From positions 2,599,001-2,663,000 of the forward strand of contig CM020502.1 of the NCBI GenBank assembly GCA_009823395.1: 64,000 nucleotides of DNA, written 5' to 3'. A program made the position numbers and the translations under genes. The DNA comes from Thamnaconus septentrionalis. Its lineage: Eukaryota; Chordata; Actinopteri; Tetraodontiformes; Monacanthidae. The notes below the pieces were generated by a model. The model had not been told where the DNA came from. It did not search any database and was given only the letters and a program-made list of their open reading frames with translations. Shown one piece after another: positions 23,780-36,539 of the stretch (the stretch's first letter is position 1; the number at the start of each line of letters is the position of its first letter).

Positions 23780-24290
23780 GGTGGCGCATTGGTCGCAGCT
23801 GACTCCGCTCTCTTACGCTCGGCACAGACCGGAGGGAGGGGGGGAAAAGTATATCCTTGTGTGCGGAGTTCCAAAGGATGGGAGGATTTTAAAAAACCAA
23901 CAAAAAAAACCCCAAAAACAACAAAAACAACAACAACACACACACATACACACGCGAGTGTCCTCTCTCAGCTAATGGAGCCGTGGCGCGCTGCGGCAGC
24001 TCCGAGCTCCGCTGGCCATGAGTCGGAGATGTGAGGCTGCATCCCACGGCCGCAGTGCGCTCCGCCACCTGGGCTGACGGGAGGGATGGCTGGGAAATAA
24101 ATGAGGGGAGGGGAGGGGGGAGCCGCGTGGATCCGGATGTCCGATGCGCGTTGCTCCAAGGGTGGGTGACGGGCGGGAGCATGCGTGCATGCAGGCATGC
24201 ATGTCTGTGTGCTGTTGCGCCGCAATATCGAACTGAACTGGAATGAGCGTCGCTCGCCCATTAGGAGTTGCTCGCTCCTTATAGGCTAAC
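23780..24290 (-). promoter_or_regulatory. wnt7b: Putative wnt7b 5'UTR and core promoter
   Basis: On the minus strand a TATAAGG motif lies at 24283-24277, which would place a start near 24250 and give a 5'UTR of about 470 nt. The interval is CpG-rich, with a purine/pyrimidine-skewed stretch. Several short upstream open frames exist. No experimental support; a remote alternative promoter, as in mammals, remains possible. Confidence 0.35.
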
Positions 24291-24299
24291 AACGCTCTA

Positions 24300-27200
24300 T
24301 TTGTTTTCTGCAATTTTTTTTATTTCACTTGAAATGAATAAAAAATATCCTTCAACTGTTGCCGTCAAATAGCATATTCAAAGTTCATCAAGCTTGAAAA
24401 TACGCTGAACACAGAATGTAACTGAGGGTAAAGGGACATGAGTGGGCTTTGCATGTTGACTTCTGATGTGTTATTGTCCTGTCTCTGTGTGTGCCTAAAA
24501 CTATTAAAGTGCTCGTATTAAGTGAGTTCTGAAGTAAGTTAAAACAAAGTGAAAAATTAAAGGTCTGAAGATGTACATGTAATACATTTATATGTATACG
24601 TGTGTGCACTTAAAGATACGTCCGGTTTTCTCTTCCTCTTTACATGGCAGCTAATAGGACTTTTTATCTGAAGCGCCGCCATGGTTTTGTTCGCTTGATG
24701 CCTACAATACGCCCCCATGTGGTGGCTTCTGCAAAAAAATAAAACCACAACCGTCTGCATTCCCTCAGTGTCTAATTCTCAGTCTAATTCTGGTGAATGA
24801 GGCTGCTGAGGGGAAACGCTTGGTGTCACCTCTCCCACAGGATTATGCTCTTGTGAACTGAATGCATTCCATGATGCGTCGACAGTGGCGACACAAAGGG
24901 GTTTTCGTGTAGCGTGTTGCCATTAAAGACGTCCTTTGAAAGTAGTGCAACTAACTGTTTTCCGTGGAACTTTCAAGAGCACGGGAAACACAATGGGAGG
25001 GGACTGTTCCTGTCACGGACCTTCAAAGGACCTTTTATGGGTCTGCTTCACGGAGTGCATGCGTTCTCCCATCCGCCGTTGGCATTTCGAAGGCTTCAAA
25101 AAGATCAAAATCGAACTCAGCTGAAGAAATACAAGCAAAAGGGATGGATATTAAAAGTTAATTCAGAGTAACTTTTTGAGAAGTTTTAGAAAACAACCCA
25201 AGGGTATGTCTTCATCTCCCAAACAAATTAATCTTCCTCAACCACAATATTCCAAAGCTAATGTCACACTTGGTGTCATTTTGTTATCCCTAACAGGGAC
25301 ATCTAGTCCTGTTCATGCAGATGTCCAGCGCAACTTTTTAAATCTTCCCTTTCTGTGTATCTCTCTCTCCTGCTGATGCATCTTTTCTTCAAGCTTGCTT
25401 TGTGAAGAGCAGCTTGCAGAAAGTCTCATTCTATTACACACTCAGCATTTGAAACTAACCCTACCTTAGATTCTGTTGTAATTCTTATAAATCCCTTGCT
25501 CAAGTAGCAGTGTCTGCCTCAAATATCTCTCATAAATTAATTTTAAAAAGCAAAATAAAATCCTAAAAACAAGGTGGCACACAATGTGTGATAATTATTC
25601 ATAGTTGAGACTGTCAGGGTTCCTGGTACGCACAATTAAACCGCATCTATTAAAGCATAGCTGACAAAAAACAATACATGTCCTTACATAGATTAGTTGT
25701 GCTTAGTAGATTATAATTTTCTAAAAGACACAATATTTAAAGCTGAAAACAAATGTATGTTTATAGTTAAATTCACAGAAAATAATTGACTGTTTTGTTC
25801 TCATTTCTAAGATTAAACATTTGCATAACAGCTATGTACGGGTCCAGAACGCTCCATGTTGGGCCACCTTGTATGTACAGTAGCCCAGACTGTTGCACTT
25901 TTATGACTTTATTTTGACATCGTAGCTGCTGTAAAGCATATGTGACACCGAGTACGACTTTAGAAAACAGGAATCATCATTAAAATTTTGTGCAGTACGC
26001 TTTATTGCCAGATGATGTCACCAGACCTGAACACACTGGGCCTTTAAAGTCTATTTGGAGTGCGAAATTCTGCTGGCTTGCCTGTTTACAATATGTGCCA
26101 AATAACTGCAAAAAAAAAAAGAAAGATTTGTTTTGCTCTGAGAAGCAACGCCTGTATGATCTAAGGGAAGGATGTGCACCCCGTGTCGTGTTTATCTGAG
26201 ACACTGCAAGCTTTATGGTTTTAATTTTTGTGACTGACAAATGCAAAAACAAATAGAGGCAACAAATGCTCCACGATATCAAAGCTTGCGCCACGGCATC
26301 GGAGACACTGTTCAACAACGCAGGAACATGGGGAATTGGAGCGTGGTTCAGGGGGATCAATGAAGCCGCCTCAGAACTTTGAAGGGGCTCTGGAGTCTCT
26401 CTGATCCAAAACAAAGCTACCCAAGGGAAAGAAACAGGCAAAAGACTATTGGACATCTAAAAGAAAGTAGTTTGAAGTACATTTCCATTCTAGCCACTTA
26501 AAGAGTGTTCAAAAAACATGACAAAGCTGACAGGGAGGTGGAATTGCTTCCATGTTGCAGGAGGACGGGTGTGTGCGTGGGGAGGTAGTGGGGAGGGGCG
26601 TGGGGGGGACTGCTCCAGAGCATTTCTTGACACTGGAGGATCCTGATCATCTTTTGAAAGCAGTTAAAACGATTGAAGACTTTCATTACGGCCACGAGAC
26701 CCATAAATATCTTGACTTTCCCCTTTTATGTAAAGTGGATTTATGTTTTTGTGCACAAGTGCGTGTTTGCAGCAGGAAACATGTTGGAAACAGATGTTGA
26801 AAAAAATTGATATTCAGTGCGACCAAAAATGGATTTGACTTCAAAAGTGTGCAGCAACAAAATTAACCCTAATTTTTCTACAACTTATTTTTTATTTTTA
26901 CTTTTTTTGAGGGGGGCATCTAGAGTAAGGCTTTTCACAAACCAGTTGGAATTTAAAAATAAAAAAAAATCTGAGGTTGTGCTAATGACCTCTTTATATC
27001 ACTATCCACATTCACAATCATGCAGATAAATGCACGTTTTACAGTTTTGCAAACATTTGCTGTCGCCTTTTGAATATTCTCCGCAAGCAGCAGCTGCTGT
27101 TTGTTAGTTGTGCCTGTAGGGGGAGACAGAGGACTAGAGAATGCCCTGCCACAGCTCGCGCTCCTCTTCTGTGGGTCACGCAGATCTTGCACACCAGCAT

Positions 27201-28380
27201 TTTGTGTTTCACTGCGCGAGAGTTTTGACATTTTAACATCAAAACATTTAGTCGGCAATATGTTAAAAGAGGGCCGTTGTCCTCCTAAATTGCCATTATT
27301 TTAGAATAACTTAACTTTAAAACTTGCACTTTAAAATTTGTAGATTTTATTCCTCCTTGTTTCCTTTCCTTTTAACAATTTTACATCATTTTTCTATCAG
27401 TTCCAGCGGCGTTTTAGCCTTGACACAAATTTTGTATTCGCCCTTTCGGGGCCTCGTGCACTTACAGTGAGTAATTTTTTAGGATCCTCAAGGGGGCTCC
27501 TCCCTCCTGTGTTTTCAAGTACAGGAGGCCGTACAGCAGCTTGTGTTTCCCACCACTCCTCTGTGGTTCCACCATTTTGGTTCCTACTATTGAAATTCTG
27601 CAAAAACGACCTCTGTGTTGGTCGTCGGGAAACGCCGGAGGCCCGTTTCCACCGGGACCCGTGCACTTTGAGCAGAAATCAACCCTAAACACACACAAGC
27701 TTGTTGTTGCTTGCTGATGTTTCTACATTTTATTTTTGTGCCCATTACTAAAAGATAAAAAATATATATATATATATTTAGTTCGCGGTACTGGTTGTAT
27801 TGGCATCAGCTGTCGAAAAAAGTGCTGAGGAATTCTGCCGGACAGTGAGCGTCTCGAATGTGAAGGTAGACACATGAGCCGGGCATTAATATTTAAGTGG
27901 AATTCAAAAGGTAGTTGGTCTGCGTTGGTCTAAGTGTCTGCAGCAGTGGGGAAAAACACCACCAACCAGTGCTCTTTAGCACTAGGCAGGTCAAAACACG
28001 AACAAAAACTGCCCAATTAGTGATTGTAATTTATGCACAAAACATTTTTTTTTTTTTCACTTCCACGGTGTCTGGCGGTCATCATACATCCCCCCTTGCC
28101 CTCCTCCCCCCGGACTCCCGCTGTGTAATCCAGGATTCAGGTCCCATCTGCTGCATTTTGCGGCCAAGCTAAAACACCCCGCAACAATAATAATGCTGCC
28201 ACTTCACATCCCCTCCGCCAGAGGTCAAATGCTTTTGTAGTGCAATTGTATCAGCCGCAGTACATTTATAGACAGGCTTTTCTCATTGCATTGTTCATTG
28301 TGTCAGAGATGCGCTTTTCCTCCTTTTAAGTTTCCCCAAGTGAGTGTGGTTCAGAGTGGGGTTTGGGGAGAACTCTTCTT
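24300..28380. other. Upstream of wnt7b: no gene recognised
   Basis: The sequence is AT-rich and of mostly high complexity, with only short unconserved open frames. No RNA gene, CRISPR-like array or intact mobile element was seen. Confidence 0.5.
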
Positions 28381-28399
28381 TTTCTGTAGGAAACTGTTA

Positions 28400-28560
28400 C
28401 TTCGAAAGCTAATTAGGGCCTTTGTTCATTTACATCACTCTGGGATGTTATTCCAACGCAGCTGGTTTGATCCAGCGCGAGTTGATTCGATCTGTTAGCA
28501 ATTTAGATGCAAAGAATTATGTGCGCCGTGGCTTTTGGAGATCAAACATGTGTTACACTT
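28400..28560. promoter_or_regulatory. Candidate conserved noncoding segment
   Basis: Dense, repeat-free sequence with balanced composition and homeodomain-type AATTAG/TTAGCAATTTAGATG cores. It stands out from the low-complexity flanks. Conservation is inferred from texture only; no alignment could be made. Confidence 0.25.
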
Positions 28561-28635
28561 CTGTAAGTTTTTAATTCTCCTGAGATCACTTGGCCCTAAA
28601 TGGGTTGGACCTTAATGCCGAAACACATCCAAGGG

Positions 28636-28704
28636 AGAAAAAAAAAAGAAGAAAAGAAGAAGAAGAAGAAGAAGAAGAAGAAGAAGAAGAAGAAGAAGAA
28701 GAAG
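28636..28704 (+). repeat. (GAA)n polypurine microsatellite
   Basis: An A-run leads into about 17 GAA/AAG units. Open frames of poly-Glu, poly-Lys or poly-Phe across it are artefacts. Confidence 0.95.
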
Positions 28705-29237
28705 GGGGCTCCAACTCTCTTTCTCCTCCTATCGCATGCTCTCGTGCACACGCTGACACACAAATTGATACAGCCGAACCGCAACCTCTTTAGAGACGTT
28801 TTTTAGCAGGCTGTAATGGCCTCCAATCAGACAGGGTCGGGGGGGGCTGGATGGGGAGGGCGGAGGGGGAGAGAAAAACTTTCGCCCAGAGTCACGTCGC
28901 ATTTAGCGGCCGAGCCGCTGATTGAGTTTGCTCTCAATCACATGGGTCAAGGCCGGGGGTCAGGCTCACGGATCATTTAGTGTAATGGCCGTTTCCTGCC
29001 CCGCCGTCTCACATGCACGCCGAGGCCCACCAGGAAATGATGCAGTGAGGGGAACGACGAAGGGGAAGCATGGAAACGAGGGACGAGAAAGGCAGAGTGA
29101 CTGAAATCCAAAAGAATAAAAATAAAGAGGCAGAGCGAAGACGGAGGGCAGAGGAGCCGGCAGCGTGGGGAGAGGGGTGAGGCGGGAGGAGGGGTGAGAG
29201 GAGGGGGCAAACAAGGTGACAAAGGCAGGAGTGAGGG

Positions 29238-29271
<34 letters not shown>

Positions 29272-31010
29272 CTCGGACTAGTATCGTGGGCATGTCTGTG
29301 TCACCAGCACCCTGTTGGGACGACAGATGTGCGGATGATGTCATGCCGAAAGGGGATAGGGCGGGAAGGGCAGGGGGGGGGGAGGAGGAGGAGGGTGAGC
29401 GAGCGGGATCGCGGGAGGACAGCGGAGGACAGGCGGGGCTGAGAGAGAGGGAAGACGTGCTGGCGGGGTGGGGGGAGGGGGGGGCTTGGTCGCGCTGTGG
29501 CAGCCTTCCTCTTGTCCTGCCCTCAAACCATCGCGCGCCACACTTGCGTTCGACCTTCGACCCCGGGGGTCGGGCTGAGGGGCCTACGTTTGTGTGCTTG
29601 CAAGATGAGTGAGAGTGAGGCAAGGAAGGGACGTCTGGAGCGAAAGAAAGCCTGCGAAATGTGCTGAGCTGGTGCTTTGAATGACCACCACCACCACCAC
29701 CACCCCTCCCTCCTCCGCGTTGTCCCCCCTCCACCCTCCCTAAAAAATGCACGGATGCGTCGTGGCTGTAATTTACTTAGCGAGCAGTCACTGCTCAACT
29801 TGTGCTCGTGGGCGGGGCCGGCCCTCGCCATGACAATGGCAGCCTGTGGTCATCGGGCTTGGGTGGTGTGCGTGTACTGTACGAACAGTATGTGCACGAA
29901 CACATACATACAATTCAATGTCTTACTTATTTATGGTTATTTTTTTGTGTGTATTTATCTTATTCTTTTTCATTTTGAGTTAATCGGTTTATTATTGGAT
30001 AATTGACTATGCAAATTAATATCTGTTTTTGACACACAGTATTTGTGCATTGTTGCCAGTTGCTCTCTCTATCCCTCTCTGTCCCCTCACTCCCCCTTCT
30101 TGCCCCTCACTTACATCTCCTTTACTTCTTTCTTTCTTTCTTTCTCACTCCCTGTCCCTCCCTCAGTCCGGTCATGGCCAGAATATCATTAATACATAAA
30201 AATATAATCAAACCACTCAACAGTACCTGAACCGACCTGTGTGATTCACACTCTCGGGTCACAGGCTCTACCTTTGAGAACAAATCTGTCAGCCATCATG
30301 AAGACATTCAGACACATTTCTGCTTGTCAATGTGGGGAGGGGGTCAACTGGTGGGCACCGTTGTGGCCCCCCATTGCCACTCGGAACTTCGACCCAGCCC
30401 TCCGCCCTGCGGCCAGAGCCCCGCGAGCCTCTGCCGGCCTCCCGGTGGAGGCTACCCCGCCAACCGGGCCAATTGCGCCAAGGAGAAATTGAATGAATGA
30501 AAGTCACTCGGATGTGGCCTCACGGTCGTTCGGCACAAATGCGGCCGTTCCTGTTATTGTTGTGTGTCTGAGCGAGTGAGAGACTGAGAAGGGATTGTGC
30601 TCTCAGGTCCGCCACTGGAAAGCGGCCAATAAGTGGGACAACCTGTGGGAATGGGCTCAAACCGACGCAAGAATGAGGCAGTCTTGAGTTGAAACTGGCC
30701 TGGGATTTCAAGAACCAGTCGACTTCCTTATAGTTGTGGCGACACCGGGAGGCAACTTCTGCAATGCCCCCCAATCCGCTGGTCGAGAAGGCAACGAAGA
30801 AAACAGGAAGCGAGCAGTTTAGCGTCAGCCTAGTCTGTAGCGCATGATGAAGGGAGCCTCTTTATGTTGCAGGAATCGGAGTCCTCTTGGACAACGAAAG
30901 CAGGAAGTGACCCGCTGCAAGAAGACAAAGAAAAAATATTGACTACTGCTGAAAAGATTAGCATAAACGTTATGGTCGTGGCAGTTTTATCAAAATTTGC
31001 CAAAGAAAGT

Positions 31011-31081
31011 GTTTGGCTCTCCTGAGTTTAGCCAAACACTAAACTCAGGAACCTCTAGTCACCTCTAGTGACTAGAGGTTC
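31011..31081. repeat. Three interleaved perfect inverted repeats
   Basis: Repeat A pairs GTTTGGCT (31011-31018) with AGCCAAAC (31030-31037). Repeat B pairs TCCTGAGTTTA (31020-31030) with TAAACTCAGGA (31040-31050), 9-nt loop. Repeat C pairs GAACCTCTAGTCAC (31049-31062) with GTGACTAGAGGTTC (31068-31081), 5-nt loop. A and B compete for the same bases, and B and C overlap by two. Confidence 0.9.
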
Positions 31082-31194
31082 ATACATTCACTGTTTACGT
31101 TTTGCCTGACATTGAACTCCAGCCTTTATCGGGTGAAAACTGGATATCAATCTGTATAAATTAAGAATTATCAATCGTGTTACTGCCTCTAGAG

Positions 31195-31600
31195 TGCTTT
31201 TGCGTGGAAAACGAATTTGACCCCTAATCTGAGGAGGGAGTGGTTGGATGCTGGAGTGGTTGGACGCTACGGTAGAGACAGCGTCCTATGAAGCTATGTT
31301 TTACAGATTAACAGGCCAAGGGAAGGACGGGAAGAGCACTTGGGAACCTTTATTGGAGATATACAAGGGAGACCAGAAACTGAATGCAGAACCTTATGTC
31401 TATTATTTTGTCGACCAGATTTCCTATTGTTTGGACTCTTACGTTTGTTTGCACGTATAATCTTATTTTATGACATGCCATGGAGGTACACACAAAAACA
31501 AAACAAAAAACTTGTGGATCATGAGCCTGCACTTTTTTTTTCTATGTCCCTTTTCTATGTTCCTTAAAAATCATAAAATTTTTAAATGATAAAAATAAAA
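31195..31600 (+). mobile_element. Possible 3' fragment of a non-LTR retrotransposon (L1-like)
   Basis: A 70-codon open frame at 31248-31460 reads WLDATVETASYEAMFYRL and then STWEPLLEIYKGD. This resembles the short region at the end of L1-like ORF2 proteins (an E/ME segment, then F/T-x-x-W-x-P-hydrophobic). An A-rich tail follows at about 31565-31605. No reverse-transcriptase core is present, so this would be a dead 5'-truncated copy. The family assignment is from memory of the pattern only. Confidence 0.35.
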
Positions 31601-31849
31601 GAATGAGTCCGTGTGACGTATGACAGACAAGGTCAAGGACATTCGAAGGGTGACCTCACTCGAAACACACAACGCAAACACAAACTGACATTTCAAGCGA
31701 CGACGGCACACTTGCTCAGAAGCACTGATGGCTGCCGAACACCGAGTGGCGTCCTTCCCTCTCTCATCGGAGCGGCTTTGACCCGAGCTTGAGGACTCGG
31801 AAGGCCTTCTGGATAATCATTGACCCGCTACCTCCGGTAACCAGGCAGC

Positions 31850-32140
31850 AAAAACATACCGCGCGACTGCCTGGGCTGCTGATAATAAAGAGATAACGTG
31901 GCTGCATACTCGGATTGCGCTGGTGCGTGAGTGCGCCATCCCTCCCGCCAAATTGATCTCGGAGTTTTTAAAATGATAAATAATTAAAAGCCCGAGTGGA
32001 CGGCTAATGACATGTTTGCTCCTCCGTAAGCTACGGGGATCGGCTATTACCCATTAATCTTTTTCCATTATGCCCTCCAACTGGCGCATTTTCTGCGAAA
32101 GCACGTCGAGTCAGCCAAGCTACACCGGACAAACAAGACT
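31850..32140. promoter_or_regulatory. Candidate conserved noncoding segment with homeodomain cores
   Basis: Repeat-free, mixed composition, with AATAATTAAAAG, GGCTAATGACATG and CCCATTAATC homeodomain-type cores and GATAATAAAGAGATAACG GATA-type sites in under 300 bp. This texture is typical of developmental enhancers near Wnt genes, but conservation was not tested. Confidence 0.3.
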
Positions 32141-33819
32141 TTAATTTAAAAAAAAATATGATACACATACCGATCATAAAGGAGCGGACGTTCAAAGGGA
32201 AGCTGTGAGGTGGACAGTACTGAGGGCAGCCACGCTTGCCCTGCTGAAACACACTCGGATGACTCAACTTCAGGTATCTGCAGTCGCAGTGTTTTTGTTT
32301 TTTTCTCCCTCCCCAAGTCTTTCCCTCCCCAAAATCCTTCAGTATTTTGTCATGAGCGTTGAAACCTGAACAGAACTGGCTCAGCACCAGCAAAAGCCAT
32401 TTGCAGATCAGCCAACCTCTCACTGAATTTGCCCAACTGGTTTTCTTTTTCTTTTTTTGCTCAGTCGGCACTACAGTAGCAGAAATTTGGCGAAGGTGAG
32501 ACGGGTTGTCACGAGCACCCCCACAACCCCACACACACATCCACCACCACCCCGGGAGCCATGTAATCGATCTGAAATCTGGAGAGAGATAATGGTGCGA
32601 GGTGGGGCGTGGCACTGCACTGCGGTATGTTTGGCGGGAACGGCCCCCAAATGGAGGAAGGAGCGGCGAGGAGGGCTGGCCCCGGCCGCGAGCTGGGCAG
32701 GGACGAGGCAACAGTTAGGCTCTTTGACAAAGCCTCCCTCCCGCCTCTTTTTCCAAATCCACTCCCCACCCCCACCCCCGCCCCCACCACCCCACCCCCC
32801 CTTTCGCCGCTCTTCCGTCCTCCGCCAAACTTGATTGTTTGTCCCCCTTTTTGAGCATTTTCGGCTGTTCCACGCCGAATGGTCTGTGTCTGAGAGCAGT
32901 GGCCTGAAATAAAAACCGAGAGGGGCCTTGGGGCGGCGGAGAATGCTAGCTTTGTCTCAGCTGCCATCCACACTGTCTTGAGAAATGGCGGTGGAGGGAG
33001 CTCGGAGAGTGTCTGATTGCAAATCAGCGGTGCCAAAATGGAGCAACCCAGCCACCTCGACAGGACGCAGTCCCTCTTCTCCTCCCAGCTCTCCTCTCCT
33101 CCTCTCCTCTCTTCTCCTCTCTTACCCAGCTTCTCTCCACTCTTTTCATCAACCTACCCCTCTTTTTTCTTCTACCCTCTCCTCTTCATTTTAAACTCTG
33201 GTGCCAATACTTGTTTTTTCTTCTTCTCGTAATTAACATGGGCCTACACGTAATGTGAACCTAAGGACGATGTGTATTGACTGCTGAAGTCCATTCAGGT
33301 GGAAGGCTCTTGATAGATAACTGTGTAAATCAGTGGATTTAATATCTAGTAATACACCTAAGGCTTGTACTGGGTTGCAGCCTCAAAATGTACAATATTT
33401 GCATCCATATACAACTAGGGCAAGAGTTTTCATCTTTCTGGTTCTTTTGTAGCACTATCATATTAATTACTGCTTAACAAATTAAACACAGTAATTCCAG
33501 AGGTTGTTTAAGAAGGAAAATTAGGTAAATTCAAATTTAATGCAGCTAAATTAAATGTTGTTCTTTTAAATAATTCTTCCGATAAATAATTTATTTGTCG
33601 GACCAATGCATTTTGATTTTCACAGAAAACACCTATGCATAAAAGAAGGTAAGGTGACTGCAATTTGATAACAAAAAAAAAAAATCGCTAAGAGTAAATA
33701 TGATAGCTGTGTGTAAAAAAGAGAATGAAAAGATTGCAACTAGTGATTTCAGAATGAAAAAATGTAAGGTCACGATAAACTGTGTGGTTAAAAAAAGAAA
33801 AGAAATTGTTTGCCCTATT

Positions 33820-33821
<2 letters not shown>

Positions 33822-33915
<94 letters not shown>

Positions 33916-33992
33916 TAGATATATCTAGATATATCTATATCTATATATACAATATATAGATTTAGATATATAGATATATATATAGATATACA
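33822..33992. repeat. Long (AT)n tract with palindromic AT-rich extension
   Basis: About 45 uninterrupted AT units (33822-33912) run into GATAGATATATCTAGATATATC-type near-palindromes to about 33992. A second, mixed TA/TG/CA tract lies at about 34119-34197. Confidence 0.95.
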
Positions 33993-34339
33993 TAAAAGCT
34001 TTATAATTTCATAGATCTTTAATTACAGAAATGAACACTGGGTAAGTGTGCGATGTGTTCATATTTTTTCATAAAAAGTATCATCTTAAAAAAGACCACT
34101 TAACTTTATTAAAAAAATATATGTATTATATATATATATATACATATATATATGTATATACACATATATATGTATATATGTATATATACACACACACAAA
34201 AAAATCCATGTACATCCAAGTATCCACGTCTTAAATACCATGAAGTGAATGTCCATGAATATGAACTTGTCTCACCTTTTAATCCCTTTAAGCTATAGCC
34301 TACGTGATCAGCTCATATGCAGTGTAAAGCTGAAGGTAA

Positions 34340-34497
<158 letters not shown>

Positions 34498-35316
34498 CTA
34501 ATCCCTCAGTATCTTATTTTGCTGGCGACACACAGGGTCACTGAGTGCTGTCATATCACCTATCAATACAGACTTACAGCCACTAAATAGCTTTGCCTCT
34601 GTTTAGAGGATTCAGAGTAAATGTGACAGGTACTTCAACATGCATGAGCCAAGCAACAAGAATAAATGAATAATAAATAAAACACAAAATAGGAACAGTG
34701 TCCAACACAACAGGTGTTTGACAAAAAATCCCTTCTTTCTCAGCACACCACCCATTTATAGAGAGGTTAATTTTTTTTATACTTATTGTATTTGTCTGAT
34801 CCTTTCTTGCAGACACACCTTGTTAAAAGGGCTAACCCCTGTTTATTTTTTAAACGATTGGCATTTAAATTCCTCCCAAACTAACTTAGAAAACATGAGT
34901 ATTTCATAACAATATTTAAATGATCGGTTCCAGTATTACAATTCCTAATGCCATTAATTAAAGGTGATGTAGTTAACCATTGAAGTGTGTTCAGAGTTAT
35001 AGTTTTTTTATCCTTCCTCTGAAAAGTATTATTCTAACTCTTGACACAAGGTGCCTTTAAAATAAATGGGTACATTTACAAAATGAGTATTATATTTTCT
35101 ATATCTACATTTAAAATTGTGACTCCATAGGTTTACTCCAGTAACTATAATCACAATATCTAATAATTCACTCTCTACATTATTAATGGAGTTTGGTAAC
35201 ACATTTATTGGATTTGGGGGAAAAAACAAACAATAAAATGCATAAAAGCTATTTTGCATATGTTGCTGTGTACCAAAAACTTGATTTATATTTTATCTTC
35301 ATATACATTATTAAAG

Positions 35317-35317
<1 letters not shown>

Positions 35318-35377
<60 letters not shown>
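35318..35377 (+). repeat. (CA)n microsatellite
   Basis: About 29 uninterrupted CA units. Confidence 0.95.
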
Positions 35378-35378
<1 letters not shown>

Positions 35379-35529
35379 GGCAGGTTAATGGCTGCAGCAA
35401 AGCATACAGATGGAGGATAATCTGCTTTAATCTTCAACAATATTATTCTCAATCCCTCACAAGCAAATTCGTAATTAGTCTGTTTCCCCCCACTGTTTTC
35501 AAACAAAGAAATAAGTTAAATTCTTCCAT

Positions 35530-35900
35530 TTAAACGCTTGAGGTCACGTCGGCCTACAGCGCAATTACAAACAGGCAGATCGTCAGAACGCCCCCCTCGG
35601 CGTGCCTAGCTCATGTTCAAGGGCGTCGACTTTAAAATAACTTTATTTACAATTGGTGCTTCAACAGCTGCCCGCCGCCTCGTCCCCTCAGCTGATTAAT
35701 CAATAAAGTGTCTGTGACGCAAACGCGGAAGCCAAACAAGTCCGGGCTTGTCTACGGTCCACCTGCGCTGTCTCCACTAGACATTCATTAACTTTACACC
35801 ACCGAACGGAGCTCATTAACGCAGGCGAACAGGTGTGGAAAAATGATACGGCTGGTCCCTGTGTGTATAAGCATTAATATAGGTGTATTCATATATCTAT
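35530..35900. promoter_or_regulatory. Candidate conserved noncoding segment
   Basis: High-complexity sequence with CAGCTGATTAATCAATAAAG, ATTCATTAACTTT and GCTCATTAACGCAGG homeodomain-like cores, an AGGTCACGTCGG half-site and an AGGTGTGG T-box-like site. Regulatory function is inferred from texture alone. Confidence 0.3.
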
Positions 35901-36539
35901 ATTAATTAGCAGCTGATGTACACCTTAAGTTAGCTTGACATTGCTAAAGTCATTTCCCCCGTTAGCACTATTGTGGACTTTGAACTGTGGGCCAGTTTAG
36001 GCAAATTGTAATTCTTATAAAATAATAAAACCTCCTCTTGCTTTAAATGCATATTTGGACCTAAATAACACTGTTAGGACACTCGGTGAAGCGCTTGTTT
36101 GGATGTCATTTACAGTGCAGGAAGCGATTGTGCTTTCAAAAAAAAATTGGAGGGCAAAATGCAACTTTTTAAGCTAACTTAAACGAATGCCGGGTCTATT
36201 TTCTGCACGTTTCGTATGATATCTCGATCACGGCGGAGCCCCCTTGCCCTGCCTGAAGTAATGCTAACGCTGGCGTAGTTTATTTTCAGTCAGCGTGACC
36301 TGAGGTTAATTCACCAAACCAAACTAACATGTAGTGCTTTTTTGGATACGCGGAGGAGGCAGGAGGGAGTAGTGAGGCAGCCCCTTAATAATCATCTCAA
36401 CGCAGCCTAGTTCTCCCCCCCCCCCCTCTGTGTGAGTGGATATTTCAATGTGATGTGCCCCTTTTCCCTTTTAAAAAAAAAAAAAAAAAATCTCTTCTCC
36501 CTGTCCTCTTTTTTAGCAGACACAAAAGTAAAAGCGGAG

